Part shown: piece after piece, positions 37,601-44,720 of the stretch
Layout of the letters: every line of letters begins with the position of its first letter
Numbering within the stretch: the first letter of the stretch is position 1
The notes under the pieces: model-generated
What the model saw: the letters and a program-made list of their open reading frames with translations, nothing else
Databases searched by the model: none
What the model was told of the DNA's origin: nothing
NCBI GenBank assembly: GCA_032622095.1
Contig: CP136065.1
Location: 56,043,949-56,107,948, forward strand
DNA: 64,000 nucleotides
Origin: Siphonodentalium dalli
Lineage: Eukaryota > Mollusca > Scaphopoda > Gadilida > Siphonodentaliidae
Reading direction: 5' to 3'
Program-made: the position numbers and the translations under genes

Positions 37601-40195
37601 CTACGGGAAATTCCAGGGAATGCCGATTGAGCTCAAACTTGCTACCTACGGGAAGTGTCATATATATGAGTGTATCCTTTATAGACTCTAACCGATTGAG
37701 CTCAAACTTGCTAAATAAGAAAATAGCCCCCAAGCCGTAAATATCAACAACAACGATATTACTAAATACACGTTTTCGGCAATGTGAGAGTTTTCGGGGA
37801 GCCGTGATGCCAACAACAACGACCCGAAGACAGATTTCCCGACGGGAAGCGTTTGTTTTAAATTCAATGCAATGTTATCGTAGAGAGATTTCGCGAAACA
37901 AAGAATGCGTTGTCTGTCGTTCCTAGGAAGGGGGGGATTTCTACGGGTAAATTTTTCCGCCAGAAACAAAAAAATTAAATAAAACAATTTACAATTTAAT
38001 TAAAACAATTTAAAATTAAAAAAAATTAACAATAAAAAAACAATTCAGAAACAAAATATATTAAATTTAAAAAACATTAAATTCATATTCAAAAATAAAA
38101 AACAAAAATAAATAAAAACAAAATAATTACAAAAATGTCATGTTTCTGAAACAAAGCCATGGGACGAATGCCGCCAGTGGCGGGCTAACCTGCTAGTCTA
38201 CTATATATTTTGAGAACTCCGTATATATATGTGTATGTGTGTGTGTATGTGGGTACTTCATAGAATCGAAAACTGCTGCGCGGATCGAGCTCAAATTTCG
38301 TATATAAGGGTAAAAACCCACGGGGATCGTCCACGTCGCATTTTGGATAAGCTCTGAGCACTCATTCTCCACTCCCAATCATCAAAATCACCGCAATCGG
38401 CACTTCGGGGGTTAAGGCATCAACAATCTTTATATTGACCATATTTGGAGTCATTAACCAACTAACGCTCTTTATTGCCGTCGACGTTGCTAAACGGTTA
38501 ACCATGCATACGAAACTACGGACGCAAAACGCGAAATGCATTTATCTCGATTAAAAAGGCAGAATTAACGTGTTGTGTGATTCTTATGTCTGTCGTTCAT
38601 AGGAACGGGGGAAATTTTCAATCATACCTCTTTTAGGGACGGGTACTGCGTGTTGTGTGAAAAAAAAAAATGCGTGTTGTGTGATTCTTATGTCTGTCGT
38701 TCCTAGGAACGGTGGAAATTTTCATTGGGTCAGTTTTTCCGCCCGATGTACCTTAAATCATACCTCTTTTAGGGACGGGTACTGCGTGTTGTGTGATTCT
38801 TATGTCTTCTTCACCTTAATCGGGTAAAATAAGGTCTAATCGGGTAAAATATTGAAAAACCAAAAATTAAATTAAAAATTTAATCAAAAAAATTAATTCA
38901 AAAATACAGTAAATTAAAAATGCACAATTAACTCATGTTATAAACAAAAAATTAATTCAAAAATTAATTCAAAAGTTAATTCAAAAATTAATTCAAAAAA
39001 TTTAAAATTGTCATGTTTCTGACGAACGCCGCCAGTGGCGGGCTAACCTGCTAGTCCACTATATATTTTGAGAACTACGTATATATATAAATATATGTGT
39101 ATATTTGTCCTCTATAGACTCGAAAACGGCTGCACCGATCGAGACCAAACTTCCCATCTAAGGGTAAAAACACACGGGAATGGTCGTCGCGGCAGTTTGG
39201 AGAAGCTCCGAGCGCCCGTTCTTCACTCCCAGTCACAAAAAACGGCACTGTGGGGTTAATCGCGTTGATAGTTAAAGAGCGTTCGTATCCGCAGTGTTGT
39301 TGATAAAGAGCGTATGCGTATAATGTGATTCTTACGTCTGGATCCGGGCGTGAGCGTGACTGTATCCAGACATGAGCATGTTGTGTGATTCTTACGTACT
39401 TAGGGCTTCCTAGGAACGGGGGAGATTTTCATCGGGTCACTTTTTCCGCCCGAGGTGATCTTCACCTTGAAACGGGTACCCACAAATGATATATATGTGT
39501 GTGTCCTTTATAGACTCGAACCGATTGAGCTCAAACTTGCTACCTACGGGAAGTGTCATGGACGGGTTAAATTGTGACCTTGACCTTGAAAATGATCAAT
39601 TCAAGGTCAAATCGGGTCAAATTGAAAAACAAAACATTAAATTAAAAAATTCAAAAGGCACAATTAACTCAAGGCACAATTAACTCATTGAAAAACAAAA
39701 AATTAAATTAAATTAAAAAATTAAAAATTGTCATGTTTCTGACGATTGCCGCCAGTGGCGGGCTAACCTGCTAGTAATATATAAAATATAGAAGTGTGCT
39801 TGGGTTAGAGGGTTTGTGCTGACCACTCCTGTGCATTTCTATATGATGTGATCATATAACAATTAGATAACCAATTTCTTTCTAATGAGTAGTTAAATTC
39901 CCATTTAGTCATTTGTAGGGACTTTCAGCTAATAATGTCAAGGTTGTTTGTTGCACTTATTAGCAGACTCATTGGGAGTATTTCTCAACAGTTTGTTTGT
40001 TTATAGTATAAGAAGCTCCCTTCAAATAGATTCTAATTCACACTTTTAGAAGTTAGTGAGAAAATACTTTCAATAATCAAGGTGATAACCAAACATTATT
40101 TTGTGTTCTAATTTCAGTCACACCTGATGCACACACAAGGAAATTGGGATTCATTCAAGACATGTGTTCGCACTGAGATGAGGTCTTACACCTGA
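16578..40195 (+). CDS. MICU3: MICU3-like mitochondrial calcium uptake protein, C-terminal half (six exons, partial)
   Basis: Joined coding exons are 16578-16631, 23334-23422, 26056-26233, 33579-33687, 35873-36030 and 40118-40195. They total 666 nt, or 221 residues plus stop. MICU proteins are EF-hand gatekeepers on the intermembrane-space side of the mitochondrial calcium uniporter (MCU); they hold the channel shut at low Ca2+ and open it cooperatively when Ca2+ binds. Family signatures seen are TTLLVHFFG, FMENLQSEVIEIEF, ILLRYT, GITFEEF, a canonical EF-hand loop (DSDGDGHLSHKE) and MKDRLHRG. The wording NLDDFTITMKMY, HVVNTVF and the short tail favour MICU3 over MICU1; MICU2 is the alternative. 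The family usually has 430-530 residues, so the transit peptide and EF-hand 1 are missing here. Introns run from 2.2 to 7.3 kb and are full of mobile elements. Family call is near certain; paralogue call about 70%. Confidence 0.9.
16742..17110. mobile_element. Possible HINE-like fragment
   Basis: A leading hairpin (TTGAGTT...AACTCAA) is followed by CATCCATCTGTCCGTCC and CAAATTTCGACCATATTTGG, wording typical of mollusc Helentron-derived repeats. The end is not defined. Confidence 0.4.
17111..17872. other. No feature recognised
   Basis: Intronic AT-rich sequence. Confidence 0.45.
17873..18091. mobile_element. Palindromic MITE family A, complete
   Basis: TA before CAGTAATGC and after GCATTACTG (TA at 17871-17872 and 18092-18093). 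The two arms match over about 100 bp with one 9-bp difference near 17938, the centre being AGCTCTCCCCGAGAGCT. Confidence 0.85.
18092..19156. other. No gene; diverged TTAA-element end near 18545-18615
   Basis: CATGACGTCATTCAGGAGTG and flanking bases resemble the right end of the element at 7809-8207. Nothing else recognised. Confidence 0.4.
19157..19310. mobile_element. Small TIR element
   Basis: Ends CTCTGAGGTGCCTAATAAT and ATTATTAGGCACCTGAGAG are inverted repeats, 154 bp apart outer to outer. Inner blocks are also partly inverted (GGAGAAAATTCCC region). Only one copy seen in the window. Confidence 0.65.
19465..19891. mobile_element. MITE, family C, two-hairpin form
   Basis: Ends GCAAGCCTGA / TCAGGCTTGC. 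It contains two copies of the AATGAGGTCCCCAGAGGGTG hairpin with a spacer, as at 1139-1561. Confidence 0.75.
20119..20342. mobile_element. Hairpin element family B, uninterrupted copy
   Basis: Left end CCCTTCTATGACTGGAGC, right end CCCGTCATGAAAGG, two hairpins inside. The left flank is ATAA; the right flank duplication is not clear. It is the intact counterpart of the interrupted copy at 10796-11222. Confidence 0.7.
20630..20987. mobile_element. Helentron/HINE fragment (pearl-like)
   Basis: Starts with the hairpin AACTTTACATTGTAAAGTTT and GCCATTGCCATGG, then one to two units with GGGAACAAGTCATTTTGGGG and ACATGGCCGCCAGTGGCCAT. It matches the longer elements at 29761-32016 and 51025-53719. Confidence 0.75.
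21035..21161. mobile_element. Family B right-half fragment
   Basis: One ATTCTCTTATATAT hairpin plus the right end (TTTAATGCTGCACCAGCGCA) of family B; the left end is missing. Confidence 0.65.
21162..22647. other. No feature recognised
   Basis: Intronic AT-rich sequence with no repeat ends identified. Confidence 0.45.
22648..23298. mobile_element. Helentron/HINE element, minus orientation
   Basis: Left end AAAGTGTCAATGACACT (hairpin) and AGCTGAACTT; right end CATGGCAATAGCTCAAACTT and AAAGTTGAGCTAA. Inner units carry AAAATCCAAGATGGCTG. It ends 35 bp before MICU exon b. Confidence 0.75.
23334..23422 (+). CDS. MICU3: MICU3-like exon b (TTLLVHFFG motif)
   Basis: The acceptor is ttttcag and the donor gtaagt (strong consensus). 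The 89 nt encode 29 residues plus two bases of a split Arg codon. The motif TTLLVHFFGSKGNQ followed by LKYNDFYR is the hallmark start of the MICU2/MICU3 middle lobe (the cryptic EF-hand region). Phase 0 in, phase 2 out, matching the next exon. A Helentron-like element ends about 35 bp upstream of this exon. Confidence 0.93.
23423..24237. other. Intronic; GA-rich microsatellite
   Basis: A (GA)n run near 23790-23810 in purine-rich sequence; no gene. Confidence 0.5.
24238..25984. mobile_element. HINE/Helentron of the common mollusc type
   Basis: The start AGCTCACATGAGACGAAGTC forms a hairpin (GAGACGAAGTCTC), followed by CATCTGTCCATCCGTCAACA. The end has GTCAGGTGAGCGACTC and a hairpin (ACAGTTATTGACTGT). 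This architecture (hairpin start, GTGAGC-hairpin end, no TIR) fits Helentron-derived elements. The middle is unique sequence with imperfect CCCTTGAATA repeats (24720-24800, 25385-25480). It ends about 70 bp upstream of MICU exon c. Confidence 0.6.
26056..26233 (+). CDS. MICU3: MICU3-like exon c (FMENLQSEV to PQEK)
   Basis: The acceptor is cttcag and the donor gtgggt. The first base completes the Arg of FYR; then 59 codons encode FMENLQSEVIEIEF, ISEVDFARILLRYT and RVQKRIPQEK. This covers the middle degenerate EF-hand lobe and the helix leading to the C-terminal lobe. It ends in phase 0. A HINE-type element ends about 70 bp before the acceptor, and a half-copy of a palindromic MITE lies about 180 bp after the donor. 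Confidence 0.95.
26414..26495. mobile_element. Palindromic MITE family A, single arm
   Basis: TGATGAATGGCAACAAGCCA to GGGCATTACTG followed by TA; the opposite arm is missing. Confidence 0.7.
26496..27084. other. No feature recognised
   Basis: Intronic AT-rich sequence. Confidence 0.45.
27089..27313. mobile_element. Hairpin element family B
   Basis: Left end CCCTTTCATGACAGGAGCTG (flank CTAA) and right end GCTCCAGTCATGGAAATG then TTAA. Two ATTCTCTTATATATG hairpins inside. Confidence 0.75.
27374..27764. mobile_element. TTAA-flanked hairpin element, ACCCAACA type
   Basis: TTAA at 27370-27373 and 27765-27768; ends CTCTTTACCCAACA / TGTTGGGTAAAGGG. It carries two copies of the ~65-bp hairpin cassette (27515-27592 and 27665-27741). 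The near-identical copy at 40496-40887 is in the opposite orientation. Confidence 0.85.
28167..28412. mobile_element. MITE, family C, rearranged
   Basis: Ends AAGTCTGAGTTTAGTGTG / CACTCAACTCAGGCTT. The first hairpin has lost part of its right arm compared with 19465-19891. Confidence 0.7.
28413..29334. other. No feature recognised
   Basis: Intronic AT-rich sequence. Confidence 0.45.
29335..29474. mobile_element. Palindromic MITE family A, internally deleted
   Basis: TA, then CAGTATTGTTCTAAATAATC at the left end, and GGGCATTACTG then TA at the right. The left arm is shortened (joins directly at CAGAGCTTTCCGATGAATGG). Confidence 0.75.
29761..32016 (+). mobile_element. Helentron (pearl-like) with tandem core and endonuclease remnant
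   Basis: Start TTAGCTCAACTTTACTTTGT with hairpin AACTTTACTTTGTAAAGTTT; end AAAGTTGAGCTACAGTGTCA with hairpin AGTGTCATTGACACT. About eight tandem units of ~160 bp, some shortened, fill 29860-31190 (GACATGTAGATGGGAACGAG, TTTTGGGGTCATTCGGCC, CAGCAGCCATCTTGGATTTT). A coding remnant of an AP-type endonuclease follows. Helentrons are rolling-circle transposons that encode Rep-helicase, often with a C-terminal endonuclease; this copy is non-autonomous. Confidence 0.8.
31222..31812 (+). pseudogene. Endonuclease/exonuclease/phosphatase-domain remnant of a Helentron
   Basis: An open frame (31222-31635) reads VPVEMERLRSDSQNKFLLCY, IMIMFHNARSVHKHFEDI and DIGFAESRLTDTDIG, the wording of EEP-fold endonucleases next to a helicase C terminus (N-A-R-S start, E-S-R-L metal-site block). 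After at least two frame changes, SSIDLIFTN and ECPWSDHKGVVAAI follow near 31702-31793, the SDH catalytic motif being intact in wording. Frame breaks and missing middle make it a dead copy. The helicase part is absent. Confidence 0.75.
32309..32521. mobile_element. Palindromic MITE family A, complete
   Basis: TA at 32307-32308 and 32522-32523; ends CAGTAATGCCC / GGGCATTACTG, two ~100-bp arms almost perfectly complementary, centre near GCTCTCAGTGTGAGCTTTCC. Confidence 0.88.
32549..33425. repeat. Direct repeat pair with GC-rich head and CAGA/ATATA tail
   Basis: Two units (from about 32549 and 33041) start TAGCCGATGAGCCCGACGTT, contain GATAGCTCCACCCGTTTCCG repeated three or two times, then GTCCCGATCGGTCGAGAATC, a (CAGA)n stretch, and AAAATATATATGAGA. 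The second unit lacks one internal repeat. Layout resembles widespread invertebrate repeats with a CTAGC start and TATA tail; class not resolved. Confidence 0.8.
33579..33687 (+). CDS. MICU3: MICU3-like exon d (GITFEEF to AVSQ)
   Basis: The acceptor is cttttcag and the donor gttagt. The 109 nt encode 36 residues plus one base of a split Glu codon. GITFEEFKKFCQFLNNLDDF is strongly family-like and continues the K of exon c. The exon sits between two repeat blocks: the direct-repeat pair ending near 33425 and a nested MITE cluster starting near 33731. Confidence 0.94.
33731..35003. mobile_element. Family C MITE holding nested family B and hAT insertions
   Basis: Left end GCCTTGAAATAGTGTGTCTG is followed by a family C hairpin piece, then a family B fragment (33785-33964, ending at TTAA), then family C sequence AGATGAGGCCTAAGC, interrupted by a hAT element at 34108-34991, and resuming CCTAAGCAGAAT. 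It is a three-level insertion cluster. Confidence 0.65.
34108..34991 (-). mobile_element. Non-autonomous hAT element with perfect 8-bp target duplication
   Basis: The 8 bp GCCTAAGC occurs directly at 34100-34107 and 34992-34999. Between them, ends CAGGGTTCGCGCTG / CAGCGCGAACCCTG are perfect 14-bp inverted repeats. On the minus strand, 34525-34274 encodes KRKFRNEWKISREWVSFDGD, resembling the N-terminal region of hAT-type transposases (zinc-finger entry). No full transposase is present in the 884 bp. Confidence 0.85.
35100..35405. mobile_element. HINE fragment
   Basis: GTATTGCCATTGGTTGGCAT, GCACACCCTACAGGCCACAT and AACATGGCTGCCAGC match the unit found in the element at 22648-23298 (reverse orientation). 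The termini are lost. Confidence 0.6.
35448..35535. mobile_element. Family B left-end fragment
   Basis: CCCTTTGATGACTGGAGC and CCTGTGCCAATGCATTGTCT to GCCCATAGGGCGC; the rest is missing. Confidence 0.55.
35873..36030 (+). CDS. MICU3: MICU3-like exon e (C-terminal EF-hand)
   Basis: The acceptor is tttacag and the donor gtatgc. Two bases complete Glu, and 52 codons follow. It encodes EFQRAVKVCTG, HVVNTVFQIF and an EF-hand loop D-S-D-G-D-G-H-L-S-H-K-E with Asp at positions 1, 3 and 5 and Glu at position 12, so this Ca2+ site looks functional. It is followed by FVSIMKDRLHRGSR. Ends in phase 0. Confidence 0.95.
36230..36964. other. Intronic, no gene; imperfect GCGGGTATATT repeats
   Basis: GCGGGTATAT recurs several times between 36710 and 36830. 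Not assigned. Confidence 0.4.
36965..39775. repeat. Large tandem/composite repeat, three ~0.7-1.0-kb units
   Basis: The motif CATGTTTCTGA near 37112, 38137, 39012 and 39732 is followed (last three) by GCCGCCAGTGGCGGGCTAAC and, in most units, CTATATATTTTGAGA, a TATG microsatellite, ATCGAGCTCAAATTTCG and a CGGCACnGnGGGGGTTAA block. TGTGTTGTGTGATTCTTATG with GTCGTTCCTAGGAACGG recurs at 36965, 38570, 38650 and 39385. The A-rich ends (AAAATTAATTC) are low complexity. It fills most of the last MICU intron. Confidence 0.75.
40118..40195 (+). CDS. MICU3: MICU3-like terminal exon f with stop
   Basis: The acceptor is atttcag. The 25 codons read SHLMHTQGNWDSFKTCVRTE and MRSYT, then TGA. The pattern W/Y-x-x-F-K-x-C-x-x-x-E near the C terminus resembles the short MICU3 tail and is unlike the longer helical MICU1 tail. 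The intron before it (36031-40117) is filled largely by AT-rich tandem repeats. Confidence 0.9.
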   Translation, partial: SHLMHTQGNWDSFKTCVRTEMRSYT

Positions 40196-40495
40196 AATTC
40201 TTGAGTCGTTCGAAGAAAATAATTGAAATGATGCCCTATGTGGGATTGTTAACCTATCGGAATGAAGCAGCCTGCAAAACCAGTTACTCTTACTCAACGG
40301 CCAAGTTTTATTGGCCAACTTTTATCTCCTCCTAGAATTATCAATTATGTAAACAAAACTCGAAACCAATTCTAGTAGTTAGTGTCAAACCAAGCATTGA
40401 TATTAGATGTTTTTTACATTGTCACAATAATTACAATAGTAATGAGATAGCATCTTTAATCGGAATACTCACAATATAATTTATAGATCATTTAA

Positions 40496-40887
40496 CCCTT
40501 TACCCAACAGAAGGGCCCTGTGCCAATGCATTCTCTTATATATGCGAGTCGACCATAGGTCGCCTCGCATATATAAGAGAATGCATTGGCTTAACACATT
40601 ACAAATTATAAAATTGTTAAAGAATGTAAGAAAAAATGGTAAAAAGTGTTAAAAAAAGATTTTTTTTAGGCCAATGCATTCTCTTATATATGCGAGGCGA
40701 CCTATGGTCGACTCGCATATATAAGAGAATGCATTGGCACAGGGCATAACTGTAACTATCACAATATGGTCAAGGAGCCGGTTCCAATGATATCCATATT
40801 TGTATGGTTCTATTGAGACAGACCGAAGATATTTTAGGCTGTTGAAGCTTTATTTGGCCGGTTTTGGCCGGTTTGTTGGGTAAAGGG
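40496..40887. mobile_element. TTAA-flanked hairpin element, ACCCAACA type, inverted copy
   Basis: TTAA at 40492-40495 and 40888-40891; ends CCCTTTACCCAACAG / TTGTTGGGTAAAGGG. Two hairpin cassettes (40515-40590, 40668-40740). Nearly identical to 27374-27764 in reverse. It lies 300 bp after the MICU stop, probably in the 3' UTR. Confidence 0.85.
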
Positions 40888-41052
40888 TTAATTCAAGGTC
40901 TAATTCCATAAAGTCTGAGATGGCAGCATAGAACTGTTAGTTGTTTGCAATAGATTTCATCTTAGAAGTGTTATTATAATATAAATTCCTTGCACCTTTA
41001 TTGTGATACTTGGCTGTGATTATTATGAGCTTGTTTGGCCATGACATTTATC

Positions 41053-41190
41053 TCTTTCATGACGGGAGCTACGCTGGTGCAGCATTAAAGATCCTGTGCC
41101 AGTGCATTCTCTTATATATGTGAGTCTCCAAGAGAATGTATTGGCCACATGGTTTTTGCCAAATTTCAGGAAACTCCAGACATGAAAGGA
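41053..41190. mobile_element. Family B element, internally deleted
   Basis: Ends CTCTTTCATGACGGGAGCT / CTCCAGACATGAAAGGA then TTAA; one partial hairpin (CATTCTCTTATATATGTGAG). Also inside the probable 3' UTR. Confidence 0.65.
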
Positions 41191-41392
41191 TTAAGGTTCC
41201 TTGTAAGTCACCCAGTCCAAGATTTCAGGTTATATTGCACAAATTGTTGTTTCAAATACAAGTACCATAATGGTAATTTCAGTTTGAATTTATTTCCTTT
41301 TCCTCTGACGATATCTTTTCAGCTGGAGCTCTAGTTGGCTTTAATGTATTACACTTGTGCTCTATCGAATGTGGTATAAATTTCTTATTGAA

Positions 41393-41398
41393 AATAAA
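41393..41398 (+). promoter_or_regulatory. Candidate poly(A) signal AATAAA
   Basis: A perfect AATAAA in an AT-rich context, about 1.2 kb downstream of the MICU3-like stop codon. It is the first such hexamer I noted after the stop. Confidence 0.4.
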
Positions 41399-41410
41399 GC
41401 ATTAAATTAT

Positions 41411-42374
41411 TTCCATAGATCAGCGTTCTTTCTAGAGTAATCAATCAAACTTATCAGTTAGCAAGTGGATAAGGCCATACAAATTTATTCCTGGTGTAAG
41501 TATTGTCGGAATTTCCTTGTGAACCAGGGCAGGAAGAAGGATTTTTCCAGAATTTTTTTTTTATTTTTGTATATGTAAATTCAGTACATGCACCTTCAAG
41601 TTCTGGCATTACTGTGATGATTTAAATAAGTTATAAATATTTTCCTTTTCAATGAACTATATTTCAAACAGCCTTATATTTTGTGATCACAATTTTTAAA
41701 ATTTAGTTTGAATGAAATATATGGAGGTGATTTACTTGTAGGACTATATCTATTATGTTATGGTGATCAACAAGGAATCTTTTTAAATGGTTTTATAACG
41801 AAAGATATGTAAGTTTCATGTTTGTTTTGTACTTGTCTTCACTTCACTGTATTCTACGGTTATTTGAGTCTCAACTTATAAATTGGATGATCAGATAACT
41901 TGGAGAATTTTTTTTCTCCAAGCCAACGAATTAACATTTATATAACGAAATAGGGTTCTATGAGTTCTATCCATCATTGTTGATGATGTCATGACCCTGT
42001 TATTGAATCGTTATTTTGTGGATCTGTTTCCATGGTAATTTATATTCTAGTTTATAAAATAACTTGCTTGAGCTGAGTAGGGGCCACATGGAACAGAGCA
42101 TTGTTTCCAGCAACCATGTCTGCAATGTAGTACCCTTCGAATCGGCACTACTCTGCAGATTCGTAATCTGATATTGAATTGGGAGGCTGATGTCGATTTC
42201 AAATTGAATCTTGAATTGTTTAGCCACTGGTGCATAGGTCCTCAAGTCGGTCACGTATTTGTTATTACATAAGTCGTTGGGAAATTTCAGAGTGTATTTT
42301 GAAATAAAATAACATCACATGTGGGATTCTCTGAGTCTATAATTTATATATATATTTCGATTAAGTTTTAGCAC
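41411..42374. other. Intergenic, no feature recognised
   Basis: An 84-codon minus-strand frame at 42000-42254 shows no domain I recognise. Confidence 0.45.
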
Positions 42375-42378
42375 TTAA

Positions 42379-42621
42379 CCCTTTAATGATGTGAGCTGCG
42401 CTTGTGCAGCATTTAAGATCTGAGCCAGTGCATTCTCTTATATATGCAAGTCTCCTCTAGGGAGCCTTGCATATATAAGAGAATGCAATGGCTTACAAGG
42501 TCAAGGTAAATATTGTTAGGTAATGCATTCTCTTATTATTATTATCTCTTGTTAGGCCAATTTATTCTCTTATATATGCGAGGCTCACTATGGGTTTTAG
42601 CAAACTCAGGATGCTCCAGGG
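42379..42621. mobile_element. TTAA-flanked family B element
   Basis: TTAA at 42375-42378 and 42622-42625; left end CCCTTTAATGATGTGAGC, right end GATGCTCCAGG. One complete hairpin (42425-42492) and a partial second one with an internal TTATTATTATTATC stretch. Confidence 0.7.
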
Positions 42622-42625
42622 TTAA

Positions 42626-43014
42626 ACTAAAATATTTCAGGAAATTAATAATTGCAGTCATTCCCGATGCGAGTTGAAATCAGACAGATTCGTGGATTGA
42701 TCATGTGACACTAATTAGCAATATATCTACATGTACACCCACAGTTTATCTCCTGTGCCTTTTTTGACGATACTTAAGGAAATATACTTGATTATTTAAA
42801 GCAATACACCGGATGAGACAAATATCACGGATGAATATTTCATCCTCACCCTGGGCAAAATTTGCAAACATGCATTGTCAATGATGGGGACAAATTGGAT
42901 ATTCAAATCGTAGGTCAGATTTGGTGTCGACAACGAATCACACTAGCAATATCGACATCGAATTGAATCTTAAATATTCACAGGGCCATACTGCAAAGTG
43001 ATCATAATAAGACT
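42626..43014. other. Intergenic, no feature recognised
   Basis: No coding or repeat signal beyond AT richness. Confidence 0.45.
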
Positions 43015-43018
43015 TTAA

Positions 43019-43425
43019 CCCTTTCAGTGCCAGGGGCCGATCTCATCGGCCCTAATTTAAGGTCTGTAAAATTTTTGGGTATGCTTAAGCATGCTATAGC
43101 GAATTTAAAAACAAACTAGATAAAACCTTAGGGGCATGTTATAACGCAAAACTATCACCAAGTATTCATAGTAATAATTTTGATTCCCATGAAAAACGTG
43201 AGATTCACTGGCACTAAACCTACAAAATAAGTCTTAAAGAATATAAGAAAAAATTATTAAAATTGTAAAAAATTGTAAAAAATAATAACAAATGATGAAA
43301 AATTGTTAGGCCAATGCATTCTCTTATATATGCGAGGCGACCTATGGTCGACTCGCATATATAAGAGAATGCATTGGCACATGGTATATGGGTTGATACA
43401 AAAATCGGACCTGGCACTCAAAGGG
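43019..43425. mobile_element. TTAA-flanked family B element with ~170-bp insertion
   Basis: TTAA at 43015-43018 and 43426-43429; ends CCCTTTCAGTGCCAGG / CCTGGCACTCAAAGGG. Compared with 2237-2465, extra sequence lies between CATCGGCCCTAA (43054) and ACTAAACCTACAAAATAAGT (43213). Confidence 0.8.
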
Positions 43426-43429
43426 TTAA

Positions 43430-44507
43430 TGCTCTTGATTATGGTTGAATGAATAAAATCTTATTCTAGCATAAGAACAAGTGTTGCCTATGTGAAAACA
43501 TTAACCACTTTCTCATTAATATTTGGAGGGATTGTGCAAAGTAGGTCTGTAAAATTTCTTGTTGGTTTTAGTGGCATATAAATATTATATTCCTTCTCAC
43601 TGAGCTATGCTTCTTTTCGGACAACTGAAGCTTGCTTAAAAGTGAAAGGATTCTCCGTGCTTGGAGATAGAGAACGATTGATTCTTCTCTATCATTTATT
43701 ATTTCATTTGAGCCACTTTAAAGTAGGAAATGTGATTTTTTTTAACAATATCTTGGATAGTTTCAAACCCCAAATTACAACTAAAAAACTTCATCTAAAT
43801 TGAAACGCAGTGTCAAATATTCCTGAAGTAATATTAAATTGTTCATGCACACACGAAGCAATCAACATATCATGCTGAGCCTGTGTTACCTATATTCTAA
43901 TATATCAGCTCACTTCTGAAATTTAAAGCCTAGAATTAGAATGTATAGCAAAGGCACCAGAAACCCTGACAGTACATTTATCTTCAAAGCGATAGAATAT
44001 GGAATGCCTCAGATATTCATCCGTTTCAAGTAAGCTTTCCATTGACGATATTGTACTAATTTTTATGTAATAAAATCTTGATCATCTTGATAGATTCATA
44101 ACAGACTCTTCCCTTTTATTGTTTGACAAAATTGTAACTGACATACTCCAAAGTTGCTTAAATTTTCATACTTTTCTCTTGCTTTTTCAACTTTCAACAG
44201 CTTTCAATACCATTTTCTATTCAGTCAAATTTACAAGATATCATGAGGATTGAACAAAGATTATGAACTTGACTTATTAAATATGTTGAAAAGATTCTAC
44301 TGCTGAGGAGCACATGTTATGTTCAAGTCCTGAACAAGTGCCATTGAAAAAAAGAAGCCCCGTGTCATTTGAATATCGATAATATTTTATTCGGAGAATA
44401 TTGTGTAATATAGGAAAAGTTGTCTTCTAATCAAGTTTGTTCAAAATGCTCCATATATGGCCATACTTTATTGAAACATCTAGGCTTGTCCCTGGCTTGC
44501 CCATGTA
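43430..44507. other. Intergenic, no feature recognised
   Basis: AT-rich; no gene. Confidence 0.45.
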
Positions 44508-44720
44508 CAGTAATGCCCTAATTAATCGACTCCCTAACCACAGCAGAATTATGGGTAACTTTTCAGGATTTGGTCGGAAATATGGCTTGTTGCCATTCAT
44601 CGGAAAGCTCTCGGGGAGAGCTTTCCGATGAATGGCAACAAGCCATATTTCCGACTAAATCCTGAAAAGTTACCCATAATTCTGCTGTGGTTAGGGAGTC
44701 GATTAATTAGGGCATTACTG
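44508..44720. mobile_element. Palindromic MITE family A, best copy
   Basis: TA at 44506-44507 and 44721-44722; CAGTAATGCCCTAATTAATC at one end and the exact complement at the other. The 213-bp palindrome has almost no arm mismatches, centre GCTCTCGGGGAGAGC, suggesting recent insertion. Confidence 0.9.

Larger units (their letters stand above)
40196..41410 (+). other. Probable MICU3-like 3' UTR
   Basis: Non-coding sequence follows the stop and runs to the first convincing AATAAA (41393-41398). If this is the poly(A) site used, the UTR is about 1.2 kb and includes two inverted-repeat insertions (40496-40887 and 41053-41190). A shorter UTR ending before 40496 is possible, but I see no AATAAA there. 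Confidence 0.45.
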
